Assembly: GCA_003010405.1 (NCBI GenBank) | Contig: PJLO01000009.1 | Coordinates: 1 to 64,000, forward strand | Length of the DNA: 64,000 nucleotides | Source of the DNA: Acidobacteriota bacterium | Lineage (GTDB): Bacteria > Acidobacteriota > Terriglobia > Terriglobales > Acidobacteriaceae | Direction of reading: 5' to 3' | In this document: positions 43,727-53,308 of the stretch, piece after piece | Layout: each line of letters begins with the position of its first letter | How positions within the stretch are numbered: the stretch's first letter is position 1 | The notes under the pieces: generated by a model | The model's database searches: none | Told to the model about the DNA's origin: nothing | What the model saw: only the letters and a program-made list of their open reading frames with translations | Position numbers and translations under genes: made by a program

Positions 43727-44952
43727 TCTGGGTGCCCCCCTTCAATCGCGGTGGACTTCGGCTTTGCCCCGCTCGCATTCGGAGTCACCTGCTTTGCCGC
43801 AACAGGTTTCGGTACAGCTGGCTTCTGAACTGGATTCTTGGCAGCGGTGCTTGCGCCATTTTTTGCAGCTGGCACGCGTGGTTTTGGCTTCGGCGCGCTT
43901 GCATCCTTGGCAGGAACTGTAACCGCTGCTGGTTTAATTACCGCTGGTTTAACCACCGGTGGCTTCTGGGTGGCTGCCGGCGCGTTTGGAGCCTGCGCAG
44001 GCTGATTAGCGGGAGCAACCTGTCCAGCCTGTTGCGCTGCAGCTTGTGGCGGCTCCGGTACACCCGGCAGATGCTGTGCAAGTATGTCGGAAGCGCGGAT
44101 CGGTCCCAGTCCAGTCGTATCCGGCGCACGCCATTTCTGTTCGGTAATTACCAGCACTTCTTCCAAGCGATCCAAATCCGCTGCTGGCTTCACCTTAATA
44201 TCGAGAAACAGATTGCGCCCCATGCTCACCTGGGTCACCACGCCAATCGGCAATCCCTTTGGGAAAATCCGGTCGCTGCCGCTGGTAACAAGAGCTTCGC
44301 CAGGCTTCACTGTTTCATCGCCCATGATGTAGTTCAGTTGCACTCTGCCCGTTGAAGAACCCTTTATGATGCCCTGCAGTCGGGAGTTCACCAAAGTCGC
44401 GCCCATCCCGCTCGTCGGATCACTGATCATCAGAACCTGCGCGGTATCGCCATAAACGGTGAGAATCTTGCCCACGACGCCGTCGGGAGTAATAACCGGC
44501 ATGTCCTGCTTGATGCCGTCGCTAGAGCCTTTATTTAGATACAGCAGACGTGAGCTCTCAGTACCGCTGGTTCCAATTACTTGAGCGGCGACAGTGGAGT
44601 CGATCCAATTTTCCTTGAACCCCAACAGAGCCTGTATCCGGCGCGCCTGACGAGCATCTTCCTGCTCCCTGGCGCGATCCAACCGCACCTGTTCAAATTC
44701 GGCCTTGAGGCGGATATTTTCGCGTCGGACATTCCGCAGGTCAATGTAGTTCGACCAAATTCCTCGCATGCCTCCGCCTATGTAAATAAAGAAACGCTCG
44801 AAAGGCGCGACACTATTCACGGCTACCAACCGGATCACCCGCACGGGCCCCTCTGCCGTCTGGCGCTTTACCTGTACCCCGAGCGCTAGTAGTTGCGCCA
44901 GCAGTACCGCTGCCAAAACTAACGTGTTCTTGTGCCGTGAGAAAAAGTTCAT
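43723..44952 (-). CDS. mreC: Cell shape-determining protein MreC with long Pro/Ala/Lys tail
   Basis: A 409-residue periplasmic scaffold with one N-terminal helix (about 7-27). The ATG at 44952 (MNFFSRHKNTL) is preferred; the longer frame adds 38 residues without resemblance. A coiled coil lies at about 67-105, then the double beta-barrel core (VAAQVIGTSGTESSRLLYLN, MPVITPDGVVGKILTVYG, SDRIFPKGLPIGVVTQV). After about residue 285 the protein is Pro/Ala/Lys-rich and probably disordered, longer than in E. coli MreC. mreB lies 132 bp upstream. Confidence 0.9.
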   Translation of the reverse strand: MNFFSRHKNTLVLAAVLLAQLLALGVQVKRQTAEGPVRVIRLVAVNSVAPFERFFIYIGGGMRGIWSNYIDLRNVRRENIRLKAEFEQVRLDRAREQEDARQARRIQALLGFKENWIDSTVAAQVIGTSGTESSRLLYLNKGSSDGIKQDMPVITPDGVVGKILTVYGDTAQVLMISDPTSGMGATLVNSRLQGIIKGSSTGRVQLNYIMGDETVKPGEALVTSGSDRIFPKGLPIGVVTQVSMGRNLFLDIKVKPAADLDRLEEVLVITEQKWRAPDTTGLGPIRASDILAQHLPGVPEPPQAAAQQAGQVAPANQPAQAPNAPAATQKPPVVKPAVIKPAAVTVPAKDASAPKPKPRVPAAKNGASTAAKNPVQKPAVPKPVAAKQVTPNASGAKPKSTAIEGGHPE

Positions 44953-45084
44953 GTCTTCAGAATTCAGTACTTTCGCCAGGACTGCCCAAAGCGTCCCCGG
45001 CACGACCGCTGACGCGCCCGGCCGCTGTGAGTAACTTCCACTTCCGCAACGTGCAGGGCGGAGCACCGCGCCGTCCGATGCGCC

Positions 45085-46146
45085 TTACTCGATGCTGATC
45101 TTGCGTAGCAACTTAAAGTCACTGAGCATTTTTCCCGTGCCCAAAACAACGCTGGCCAGCGGATCGTCCGCAATGGAAACCGGGAGTCCCGTTTCTTCGC
45201 GAATGCGCTTGTCCAGATTCTTGAGCAACGCGCCGCCACCCGTGAGAACAATGCCGTGATCGCTTATATCAGCGCTCAACTCCGGTGGAGTACGCTCGAG
45301 CGCAACGCGAATCGTATTCATGATGGTGCCAACGCACTCACTCAGGGAGTCGCGAATTTCGCTGTCATCGATTGTTATCGTCTTGGGCACGCCCTCGATC
45401 AGATTGCGTCCTTTGATCTCCATGGTCAGCGGTTTCTCCAGCGGATAGCCAGAGCCGATCTCGATCTTGATCTGTTCCGCCGTGCGCTCACCGATCAGCA
45501 GATTGTACTTGCGCTTCAGATAGCTCATCACGGCTTCATCCATCTGGTTGCCGGCCATGCGCACCGAACGCGAGTACACGATTCCACTGAGCGAGATTAC
45601 CGCGATATCCGTGGTGCCACCGCCAATATCGACCACCATGTTGCCGCTCGGTTCGGTAATCGGCAACCCGGCGCCAATTGCCGCAACCATCGCCTGCTCC
45701 ACCAAATGCACTTCGCTGGCCTTGGCGCGATACGCCGAGTCCATAACCGCGCGCTTTTCCACTTGCGTAATCTCGCTCGGCACGCCGATTACGATTCGCG
45801 GATGCACCATCATCTTGCGGTTGTGCGCCTTCTGGATGAAGTAGTTCAACATCTTTTCGGTGATCTTGAAGTCGGCGATCACGCCGTCTTTCATCGGCTT
45901 GATGGCAACGATGTTCCCCGGCGTGCGTCCAAGCATTTCCTTTGCTTCTTTGCCCACCGCTTCCACTTCGTTTGTGTTCTTGTTGATCGCGACGATGGAG
46001 GGTTCGTTAACAACGATGCCTTTGCCTCGTGCATAGACAAGCGTGTTAGCCGTGCCCAGATCAATTGCAAGGTCGCTTGAGAACATGCTGAACAACGAAC
46101 GCAAATTCCCGAAATGCGAGCCGGTGTGGAAGCCATTGTTTGACAT
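45085..46146 (-). CDS. mreB: Rod shape-determining actin-like protein MreB
   Basis: A 353-residue bacterial actin that guides lateral wall synthesis. Phosphate-1 motif DLAIDLGTANTLVYARGKGI is at about 24-43, phosphate-2 VVDIGGGTTDIAVISL near 168, and the adenosine motif GIVLTGGGALLKNLDKRI near 299. The first 20 residues before FSSDLAIDLG form a short extension. It is the first gene of the operon mreB, mreC, mreD, mrdA, rodA, and is divergent from an aldehyde dehydrogenase gene. Confidence 0.95.
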   Translation of the reverse strand: MSNNGFHTGSHFGNLRSLFSMFSSDLAIDLGTANTLVYARGKGIVVNEPSIVAINKNTNEVEAVGKEAKEMLGRTPGNIVAIKPMKDGVIADFKITEKMLNYFIQKAHNRKMMVHPRIVIGVPSEITQVEKRAVMDSAYRAKASEVHLVEQAMVAAIGAGLPITEPSGNMVVDIGGGTTDIAVISLSGIVYSRSVRMAGNQMDEAVMSYLKRKYNLLIGERTAEQIKIEIGSGYPLEKPLTMEIKGRNLIEGVPKTITIDDSEIRDSLSECVGTIMNTIRVALERTPPELSADISDHGIVLTGGGALLKNLDKRIREETGLPVSIADDPLASVVLGTGKMLSDFKLLRKISIE

Positions 46147-46614
46147 CGTTTATGCTGTCTCTCTTTTTCCCGTTCGAAAAGAATTACGCGCAATGAGCCC
46201 GCCCGTGGAGCTCACCCCCGGTGCTTCCCCATTCCGTCCGGAAAAATCGGTTTTAGATCTTCTTAACGATAATACAGGCAAGAACACGGAATACAAATGC
46301 GGTAAGAACACCAGCCGAGACTCCGTCTATATCTTACTACTCCGCCCCGCTCCTCTCCGATGGAAAGTCCAAAAAATCGTTGCAGGCAAAAAAGTTACTC
46401 AATTTTGCCTTTTCCCGATAAGGTCCGAAATCGGAGGGCTGCCTCCGGCTCCGCTGCGGCATTTTTGCCACAGCCATCCCTTCGCTTCTCGAGTTTGCCC
46501 TTGCCTCAGCCTCCTTACCGCACTACTATTGGCAGTTTTGTATTGGTTTGGGCTGTGCCCGGCTTCGGTTCGCCGGGCGAATTCAAGCGTATTTTTCAGC
46601 CGAGGAGAGCTCTT
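46147..46614. promoter_or_regulatory. Divergent promoter region between mreB and aldehyde dehydrogenase
   Basis: 468 bases without a gene. On the minus strand a TATTAT -10-like element (complement at 46269-46274) could serve mreB, with only a weak -35. On the plus strand, a hairpin GGCAAAA/TTTTGCC (46385-46391 with 46403-46409) followed by TTTT resembles an intrinsic terminator or attenuator about 200 bases before the dehydrogenase start. Confidence 0.4.
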
Positions 46615-48123
46615 ATGCCCACTACCAGGCGCAGTGCCGCCACATTCAGCAACTTTATCGATGGCAACTGGGTTCCGGCCAGTTCCGGCAAAACCTCCGA
46701 AAATCGCAACCCGGCTGATACCCGCGAAACAGTCGGAATTTTTCAATGCTCCGGTGCCGCCGAGGTCAACCTCGCCGTCGAAGCCGCGCATGCCGCTTTC
46801 AGGAACTGGAGCCGCGTGCCGGCTCCACTTCGAGCAGAAATCGTCATGAAGGCCGCGTCCATTTTGGAGCAGAAAAAGGAAGCCTTTGCCCTCGACATGA
46901 CACGCGAGATGGGAAAAGTCATCAAGGAGAGCCGTGGCGACGTTCAGGAGGCCATTGACACCGGCTACTATTTCGCCGGCGAAGGCCGACGCATGTTTGG
47001 CCTCACCACACCCAGCGAGCTGCCGAATAAGTTTGCCATGTGTACCCGCCAGCCGGTCGGAGTCATCGGCATGATCTGTCCGTGGAATTTTCCCATGGCG
47101 ATCCCATCGTGGAAGCTCTTTCCAGCCCTTGTCGCGGGCAACACCTGCGTCATAAAGCCCGCAGCGGACACCCCGCTTTCGGTCTTTAATCTTGTCAGCG
47201 CCCTCACCAGGGCCGGAGTCCCGGCCGGAGTTGTCAACATTGTCACCGGCAGGGGAGCCGAAGTCGGCACGGCACTGATGGAACATCCGCTGGTCTGTGC
47301 CATTTCATTCACGGGATCGAGCGAGGTTGGGCGCATTATTGGCGAGAGTTGCGCCCGCAACTTCAAGCGCTGCTCGCTCGAACTCGGCGGCAAGAACCCC
47401 ATGATCGTGCTCGACGACGCCAATCTGGACCTGGCTCTCGAAGGGGCGCTATGGGGAGCTTTTGGCACCACCGGACAGCGTTGCACCGCGACCAGCCGCA
47501 TTATTCTGCAAAAGGGAATCTACAAACGTTTCACCACGGATCTGGCACACCGGGCCAAACTGCTCCGCGTGGGCAACGGCATCGACGAGAAAGTGGATGT
47601 GGGTCCGGTCATCAACAAGCAGCAGATGGAAAACGTCCTCAGCTACGTCGAAATCGGCAAGAGTGAAGGTGCGCGCCTGGCCCTTGGCGGCAATCGTTTT
47701 GAGCGCCCCGATTGCGCCCACGGATTTTTCATTGAGCCGACCGTGTTCTGCGATGTCGATCCAAAGATGCGCATTGCCCAGGAGGAAATCTTCGGTCCAG
47801 TCGTCTCCTGCATCCCGTGCGATTCCCTCGAACACGGTATTGAGATCGCCAATGACGTGAAATATGGTCTCTCCTCCGCGCTCTACACCAGAGATGTAAA
47901 CCGCGCCTTTGCCGCTATTCGCGACCTTGACGCCGGAATCACATACATTAATGCCCCCACTATTGGGGCCGAGGTCCATCTCCCCTTTGGCGGTGTCAAA
48001 CAGACCGGCAACGGACATCGCGAAGGAGGTGTGGGCGCATTGGACTTCTACACCGAGTGGAAAGCAGTGTACGTGGATTACTCAGACCATCTACAGCGGG
48101 CCCAGATCGACCGGACGGAATAG
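46615..48123 (+). CDS. NAD(P)-dependent aldehyde dehydrogenase
   Basis: A 502-residue ALDH-superfamily enzyme. The ATG at 46615 has GAGGAGAG upstream; a longer frame from 46360 is not family-like. The Rossmann domain carries [20 protein letters not shown] and the second cofactor motif [15 protein letters not shown]. Glu256 ([11 protein letters not shown]) and the catalytic Cys290 ([11 protein letters not shown]) are present, with the C-terminal [10 protein letters not shown] and [17 protein letters not shown]. It resembles ketoglutarate-semialdehyde or ALDH7-like enzymes; the substrate is uncertain. It lies 133 bp upstream of an aminotransferase, which may suggest amino acid catabolism. Confidence 0.9.
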   Translation: MPTTRRSAATFSNFIDGNWVPASSGKTSENRNPADTRETVGIFQCSGAAEVNLAVEAAHAAFRNWSRVPAPLRAEIVMKAASILEQKKEAFALDMTREMGKVIKESRGDVQEAIDTGYYFAGEGRRMFGLTTPSELPNKFAMCTRQPVGVIGMICPWNFPMAIPSWKLFPALVAGNTCVIKPAADTPLSVFNLVSALTRAGVPAGVVNIVTGRGAEVGTALMEHPLVCAISFTGSSEVGRIIGESCARNFKRCSLELGGKNPMIVLDDANLDLALEGALWGAFGTTGQRCTATSRIILQKGIYKRFTTDLAHRAKLLRVGNGIDEKVDVGPVINKQQMENVLSYVEIGKSEGARLALGGNRFERPDCAHGFFIEPTVFCDVDPKMRIAQEEIFGPVVSCIPCDSLEHGIEIANDVKYGLSSALYTRDVNRAFAAIRDLDAGITYINAPTIGAEVHLPFGGVKQTGNGHREGGVGALDFYTEWKAVYVDYSDHLQRAQIDRTE

Positions 48124-48256
48124 ACCTGGCGGCCCCATTCTTGCGGAAAACTGCGTCCGGGCGGCGAGGGAGGCGTGTTTATAGCGTAATGTGCTTGCAC
48201 TTCGGCGCAGCATAAGGTTCAATAGCTGCAGAGCCTCTGCTTCTCACTTTATTTTA

Positions 48257-49471
48257 ATGACTACGAATGTGACCTTTCAAATAACGCCTGCGACTCGCAT
48301 GGCGAATGTGAGCTATGCCATCCGAGACCTTGCTGTTGTCGCTGATCAGATCGCGAGTCAGGGTCACGAGATCCTGTACCTCAACATCGGCGATCCCTGC
48401 AAGTTCGATTTTCCCACCCCTCCGCACATGATCGAAGCGGTCGAACGCGCCATGCGCAACGGGATCAACGGTTATGGCGATTCACTCGGTGAGCGTTCTG
48501 CCGTGAAGGCCATTCGCGCACGCGCGGAAGCCAATGGCTTCAAAAACATACAGGGCATCATGGTGGGCATGGGCTCCGGCGAGGTCATCGACAATTGTCT
48601 CGCCGCGCTGCTTAATCCCGGCGACAACGTGTTGACGCCGTGCCCCGATTACCCGTTGTACGGTGCTGTGATCGGAAAGATTGGAGCCCAGCCGAACTCT
48701 TATTTTCTTGATGAAGAAAACGGCTGGCAACCGGATTTGGAAGATCTTGCCTCGCGCATCAATCCGCGCACAAAGGCAATTCTGCTGATCAATCCAAACA
48801 ATCCCACCGGCGCAGTGTATTCGCGGGAGACACTGGAGCGGGTCGCCGATCTTGCGCGCAAGCACAATCTGTTGATCCTCGCCGACGAGATTTACGACCA
48901 CCTCGTCCTTGATGAGGAATGCAAGCACCTCTCTATAGCAACCCTCGCTCCTGATGTTCCGGTCATCACCTTCAACGGGCTTTCAAAGGCATACCTTGCG
49001 CCGGGTTGGCGCATTGGCTGGGCCATTGCGACCGGGCCCGCCGAAGCGCTGCACGATTACCTGGAGGCTGTTTATAGAATGCTGCGTGCGCGCCTCTCGG
49101 CTCCGCACCCGTTCATGTACGCGATCGCTCCCGCATTGGAAGGTCCGCAGGATCATATCGAGGTAGCTCGCGCCAAATTGCGGGCTCGCCGCGACGTGAC
49201 CGTCCAATGGGCCGCGCACGCACCGAACGTATCGCTCGTCGCGCCCAAAGGAGCTTTTTATGCTTTCCCGAAGCTCGATATCAACGAAGACGATAAGCAA
49301 TTTGTCACCGGCCTGGTTCAGCAAAAGCACGTTCTTTGCGTGAACGGTTCGGGCTTTGGACAGCGGCCCGGAACTCACCACATGCGCATTGTTTTTCTGC
49401 CTCAGGAAGATGTGCTCAAGCAAGCCTACGGGAAAATTTCTGAGTTCATCACGGAACGCTACGGCAAGTGA
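48257..49471 (+). CDS. Class I/II pyridoxal-phosphate aminotransferase (AlaA/AspC-like)
   Basis: A 404-residue aminotransferase, start ATG at 48257 chosen because the upstream residues are not family-like. Motifs seen are YLNIGDPCKFDFPTPPHM near 36-53, NGYGDSLGERSAVKAIR, INPNNPTGAVYSRE, ADEIYDHLVLDE, and the PLP lysine 244 in FNGLSKAYLAPGWRIGW. The pattern resembles AlaA-type alanine/valine aminotransferases. Amino donor and acceptor cannot be fixed. It is followed by an inverted repeat. Confidence 0.9.
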   Translation: MTTNVTFQITPATRMANVSYAIRDLAVVADQIASQGHEILYLNIGDPCKFDFPTPPHMIEAVERAMRNGINGYGDSLGERSAVKAIRARAEANGFKNIQGIMVGMGSGEVIDNCLAALLNPGDNVLTPCPDYPLYGAVIGKIGAQPNSYFLDEENGWQPDLEDLASRINPRTKAILLINPNNPTGAVYSRETLERVADLARKHNLLILADEIYDHLVLDEECKHLSIATLAPDVPVITFNGLSKAYLAPGWRIGWAIATGPAEALHDYLEAVYRMLRARLSAPHPFMYAIAPALEGPQDHIEVARAKLRARRDVTVQWAAHAPNVSLVAPKGAFYAFPKLDINEDDKQFVTGLVQQKHVLCVNGSGFGQRPGTHHMRIVFLPQEDVLKQAYGKISEFITERYGK

Positions 49472-49482
49472 TCCTGGTTTAA

Positions 49483-49517
49483 CACGCTGCCGCCATAAAT
49501 CGGCGAGCGGCAGCGTG
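49483..49517 (+). terminator. Inverted repeat after the aminotransferase gene
   Basis: An 11-bp perfect stem (CACGCTGCCGC at 49483-49493 with its complement at 49507-49517) and a 13-base loop lie 12 bases after the stop. There is no T-run, so it may be a weak or Rho-assisted terminator. Confidence 0.6.
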
Positions 49518-49716
49518 CCCCCTCTGCTGACCTCTGACTCAAAAACTCTGCAACTTAATTGTTCAATAACGGGAATTTTGTCAAACTCCGCAACACTCCA
49601 TAAACACAGGACTTGGCTGCCTATCACCGAACGCCATATAGACGATCAAATTATTCGATAGCCAATTGACGCGACGTTCACCATCCTTATCGCAGCCACG
49701 CTTATCATAGAAAGTA

Positions 49717-50556
49717 ATGAGTGAATCCATTATTAAGCAGTACTTATTCGCCAGCGACTTCGACCAGACCTTGAGTTTCAATGACTCCGGTATGGTCCTC
49801 ACCGAGCTGCTCGGCATTCCGGTTGAGGAGTTCAATGCAAAGGCGGCGGGAATGGCCGAGTTGAATCTCGTGCAGCAGGGCGCTGAACTCGCATACCTGC
49901 TCCTGCACGATCCGGCGTTCAACTCACGTGTCCGCCGCGAGCATTTGGTCGAAACCGGCAAGCGCATTCCGCTGAAGGAAAATATCGAGCTTTTGTACCG
50001 AACTCTGCGTAAAGGCATTCCGGGCTATGAGTTTGATTTTTATGTTCTCTCCGCCGCCCCAGTCGAGATCGTGCAATCGGCGTTGGAGGGCATTGTGCCC
50101 GAGGATCATATCTACGGTACTGAGTTCAAGTATGGCCCCAACGGCGCGATCGAGCGGTTGATTCGCTGCACTGCCGGATATGGCAAGGTGACGCGCATCA
50201 TGCAACTCCAGGCCGAACGCGCGATCGGACTCGATCACGTTGTCTATGCCGGAGACGGCAGCTCTGACATGAACGCCATGCTGCACGTGAACGAAGGTGC
50301 TGGACTCACCATCGCGGTGTCCGAATCGCGCTGCGTCACGCAGATCGCCAAGCGCACGGTGCTCAGCGACAACGCACTCAGTGTATTAGTCCCCATTCTG
50401 GAAGAGGTAGCTCACTGGACGCAGCCGCAGATTCGCCGCTTCTTCGAATCACAGGGCTTCCTGGTGCAGGAATGGGCACGTATGCGCACCGATTTCCTCA
50501 CGCTGCGCCCTACCTCAGTTGTGGCTCAGGCCACACTGGCCGCGGAGGCAAAGTGA
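49717..50556 (+). CDS. HAD-superfamily phosphatase (SerB/MtnX-like)
   Basis: A 279-residue HAD hydrolase. Motif I is [11 protein letters not shown], with nucleophile Asp14 and acid Asp16. Motif II is [10 protein letters not shown] near 110. Motif IV is [14 protein letters not shown] near 175-188. The C1 helical cap between motifs I and II resembles phosphoserine or MtnX-type phosphatases. The stop overlaps the start of a small membrane protein (TGATG), suggesting coupling. The substrate is unknown. Confidence 0.82.
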   Translation: MSESIIKQYLFASDFDQTLSFNDSGMVLTELLGIPVEEFNAKAAGMAELNLVQQGAELAYLLLHDPAFNSRVRREHLVETGKRIPLKENIELLYRTLRKGIPGYEFDFYVLSAAPVEIVQSALEGIVPEDHIYGTEFKYGPNGAIERLIRCTAGYGKVTRIMQLQAERAIGLDHVVYAGDGSSDMNAMLHVNEGAGLTIAVSESRCVTQIAKRTVLSDNALSVLVPILEEVAHWTQPQIRRFFESQGFLVQEWARMRTDFLTLRPTSVVAQATLAAEAK

Positions 50557-50783
50557 TGTTGAGCTGGATTGGGTGGGTCGCGACAGCGTGCTTTGGTTTG
50601 TCCTATTTTTTCAAAAAACCCGCGACACTTCGCCTGATTCAGGCGGGGGCTGCGGTTCTGTGGATCAGCTACGGGCTGCTCATCCACGCGATGCCGGTCG
50701 TGGTAGCCAACGTAATCGTCGCGATTGCGGCGCTGTACTCCACGTTCATACGAAACTCACAAACAACGGAGAAAGCGTTGTAA
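50556..50783 (+). CDS. Small 3-TM membrane protein (YgjV/SemiSWEET-like)
   Basis: A 75-residue protein with three predicted membrane helices (about 3-18, 26-45 and 47-68). The pattern [20 protein letters not shown] and [20 protein letters not shown] resembles the YgjV family or half-transporters of the PQ-loop/SemiSWEET type, but I cannot choose between them. The start codon overlaps the HAD phosphatase stop, and a strong terminator follows. The two genes form a compact operon. Confidence 0.75.
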   Translation: MLSWIGWVATACFGLSYFFKKPATLRLIQAGAAVLWISYGLLIHAMPVVVANVIVAIAALYSTFIRNSQTTEKAL

Positions 50784-50817
50784 ACATTGCTTTGCGCAAT
50801 TCGCAACCAACAGCAGT

Positions 50818-50851
50818 GGCCCGCATTAAAGATGCGGGCCTTTTATTTTTT
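50818..50851 (+). terminator. Intrinsic terminator after the HAD/membrane-protein operon
   Basis: A 9-bp stem (GGCCCGCAT at 50818-50826 with ATGCGGGCC at 50832-50840) and a 5-base loop are followed by TTTTATTTTTT. Confidence 0.9.
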
Positions 50852-50979
50852 CCGTGCAAAAACGCCCTAGGGAATAATCCCATTCTGGACAGTCAGCATC
50901 CTATTTTCAGTTGGGAATCCCAGTCCGATATATCTCTGGCAGGTTTTCTTGGAGCCCCAGCTTGTGCCATTCTTCTGCC

Positions 50980-52158
50980 ATGCAAAAGTTTCGATCGAGT
51001 CGCGGTCTGAGTCTTACGTTATTGCTCCTCGTCGCTGCATTCCCGGTACTTGCCCAACTACCGCCGGATTCCGGACAGAAACCAGCCACGCCGCCCCCCG
51101 TCTCAGCGAAGGCGAAGGAAGTGAACCTGATTGTGACTGTTCGCGACAAACGTGGACAACCAGTAACCAATTTGACTAAGCAGGACTTTGTACTGGAGCA
51201 GGATGGGCGCACGCAGGCAATTACGCAGTTCGCGCAGGACGATCCGCCGTTGACCATCGGCATCCTCGCGGACACAGGACCAGGAGAGCGCAAAGCACTT
51301 GCGGCTGAGCGCAAGGCGGCCACCGATTTCGTCAATCATTCGCTTCGCGAGGGCAAGGACAAAGGCTTCGTATTGCACTTCGATAAGGAAGTCGAACTAC
51401 TGCAAGACGTTACGATCTCGCACGAGAAACTTGCCCGAGGCATTGAGCAGATTTCAATTGGAGAGATGCGTGCCACTGCTGACAGCGGGCGTCAACGCGA
51501 CGAACAAGGCTCCAGGCGCCAACAACGTTTCTCTAGCGGAAGCACGCTGTATGATGCCATATTTCTTTCGACCGAAGAGGTATTGAAAGATCAGTCCGGA
51601 CGCAAAATGCTCGTCCTGTTCTCCGCAGGAGAGGACGGTGGAAGCAAGACGTCTTTAGAACGCGCGATTGAAGCGGCACAACGCGCAAATACGCTCGTTT
51701 ACTGCGTGTACGTGGCGGCAGAGCGCGAAGAATCCGAAAGCGGTTCCGGAGAGGAAAAACGGAGCGGAGGAAACGCCCCAGGCGGAGGCAGTCCCTTTCC
51801 AGGCGGAGGCAGTCCCTTCCCAGGGGGAGGCAGCCCCTTTCCGGGCGGACAAGGTCCCTTTCCGGGTGGCGGATATCCTGGCGGAGGTCGCGTGCCGGGA
51901 GGCACTCAACAGAAGGACAGGACCGCCGAAAAAAAGATTCTGCAGCGGATTTCGAAAGAGACTGGCGGACAGTTTTTCGAGGCTTCAAAGAAGCTGACCC
52001 CGGAACAGGTTTATTCGCAGATCGCAGACGAACTGCGCCACCAGTACAGTTTGAGCTTTACGCCAGACAAGGCCGAGAGCGGCTATCACAAGCTGCGCTT
52101 AAGCACGCGAACTGGAAACTTGACGGTGCAGACACGCGAAGGTTTTTACGCCGACTGA
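50980..52158 (+). CDS. Secreted VWFA-domain protein (acidobacterial TIGR03436 type)
   Basis: A 392-residue exported protein. The ATG at 50980 begins a signal peptide (MQKFRSSRGLSLTLLLLVAA). The N-terminal phrase VNLIVTVRDKRGQPVTNLTK and DFVLEQDGRTQAITQF is the hallmark of the acidobacterial VWFA family. The MIDAS-like site is altered: the usual DxSxS is LADTGPGE. A Gly/Pro-rich segment of four 7-residue repeats (GGGSPFP) interrupts the domain near 265-300. The C-terminus returns to QYSLSFTPDKAESGYHKLRL. Function is unknown; such proteins are abundant in Acidobacteriota. Confidence 0.88.
   Translation: MQKFRSSRGLSLTLLLLVAAFPVLAQLPPDSGQKPATPPPVSAKAKEVNLIVTVRDKRGQPVTNLTKQDFVLEQDGRTQAITQFAQDDPPLTIGILADTGPGERKALAAERKAATDFVNHSLREGKDKGFVLHFDKEVELLQDVTISHEKLARGIEQISIGEMRATADSGRQRDEQGSRRQQRFSSGSTLYDAIFLSTEEVLKDQSGRKMLVLFSAGEDGGSKTSLERAIEAAQRANTLVYCVYVAAEREESESGSGEEKRSGGNAPGGGSPFPGGGSPFPGGGSPFPGGQGPFPGGGYPGGGRVPGGTQQKDRTAEKKILQRISKETGGQFFEASKKLTPEQVYSQIADELRHQYSLSFTPDKAESGYHKLRLSTRTGNLTVQTREGFYAD
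51781..51864 (+). repeat. 21-bp tandem repeat, four copies
   Basis: Units start at 51781, 51802, 51823 and 51844. The first three encode GGGSPFP, and the fourth is diverged (GGQGPFP). In-frame repeats of this kind can expand or contract by replication slippage without frameshift. Confidence 0.85.
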
Positions 52159-52228
52159 CTGACAATCTTTCAGTATGAATACAAACAGATGACCTGGTAA
52201 GAAGCTTTGGAATAGAGCGGGAGCTTTC

Positions 52229-52906
52229 CTATTCGCCGGTTCCGGAAAAGACAACGGCAATGGTCTTGAACAAGATCTTCATGTCGAGCCAGAAGCTCCA
52301 ATTTTCTACATAATATGTATCCAGCGCGAAGTAAATATCTGCCGACCGGCTCTTGCGAGCCTGCACCTGCCACAATCCCGTAATCCCCGGGACCGCTTCG
52401 ACACGGCGACGCTGTTCCTTGGTATAGCGGGCGTACTCGCTCGGCAGGCACGGACGCGGTCCTACCACGCTCATCTGCCCGGTAAGCACGCTGAACAACT
52501 GCGGAAGTTCGTCCAGGCTATAACGCCTCAAGAACCTTCCCACTCGCGTCACGCGCGGATCATTGGAAATTTTGAAGAGGTTTCCTCGCCGCTCATTCAG
52601 ATGCAGCAACCCACTCCGCAAAGAGTCCGCATTCTTTACCATCGTCCTGAATTTTAGGAAATGGAATCGCTTTCCATTCCTGCCGATCCGCTCGGAAATA
52701 TACAGAACCGGGCCTTCGGAATCGAGTTTCACAAGGGCCGCGATCAGCAGCAGTACGGGACAGATAAAGACCAGCGCAAGCAGGGAAAAAACAAAGTCAA
52801 AACCGCGCTTTGACCATTGCTCCAGCCGGAAGATCAGAGGCCGCCTATTGCCTCTTACCGGACAACTCCGCCCAACTTCTCTCAAATGTGCAAAGCTACT
52901 CACCAA
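52229..52906 (-). CDS. Polyprenyl-phosphate sugar phosphotransferase (PF02397 family)
   Basis: A 225-residue EPS-initiating phosphoglycosyltransferase. It has a membrane segment at about 36-60 (RGFDFVFSLLALVFICPVLL), then ISERIGRNGKRF, FLKFRTM, the catalytic Asp-Glu in RRYSLDELPQLFSV, and GQMSVVGPRPCLPSEY. VPGITGLWQVQARKSRS and a C-terminal conserved half also fit. It resembles the C-terminal catalytic half of WcaJ/WbaP. It is the second such enzyme in the window (the other is at 5951), so two different first sugars or two polymers are likely. It appears monocistronic. Confidence 0.88.
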   Translation of the reverse strand: MVSSFAHLREVGRSCPVRGNRRPLIFRLEQWSKRGFDFVFSLLALVFICPVLLLIAALVKLDSEGPVLYISERIGRNGKRFHFLKFRTMVKNADSLRSGLLHLNERRGNLFKISNDPRVTRVGRFLRRYSLDELPQLFSVLTGQMSVVGPRPCLPSEYARYTKEQRRRVEAVPGITGLWQVQARKSRSADIYFALDTYYVENWSFWLDMKILFKTIAVVFSGTGE

Positions 52907-53308
52907 TCACTCCAATACCCGGCACTTCAGGTCCAACATCTCTGGATAGACAGCAAAATCAGAGTTTGTATCCCATTTTGCCCGCACCCGTTTGAAGGCT
53001 CAGCACAAGACAAATCCGAGCGATATAGTAATAACTGAGAAAAAGCTCTATTCGAAGCCGTTATTTTGGTTGAACTTCGACAAAGATCCCTGGAGTTCAT
53101 TTGCTCATGAACTCCGCCCCCGAATGTGATTTATTGGTGGATTTCAGAGTAGCACGAAGTTTCTAAAAGGCCATAGCACGAAAGTAACAGAAGTATGCAC
53201 CCGTGAACATAAAGCAGCAATACCGGCCTAGATCAACAGGCGAATCGGGTCGTGGCTCAGATATGCATCTGAGAAATACCACAGCTGCTTCGTTCCAATT
53301 GCGGGTTG
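52907..53308. other. 402-bp gap between two EPS genes
   Basis: No gene is seen. It should hold the promoter of the sugar phosphotransferase (minus) and the 3' end of the upstream glycosyltransferase transcript. A hairpin (GGAGTTCAT at 53092-53100 with ATGAACTCC at 53107-53115, 6-base loop) lacks a T-run. No other structure was noted. Confidence 0.55.

Noticed and set aside
46360..46614. N-terminal extension of the aldehyde dehydrogenase
   Set aside because: The extra 85 residues are unlike the family, and the ATG at 46615 has a good Shine-Dalgarno.
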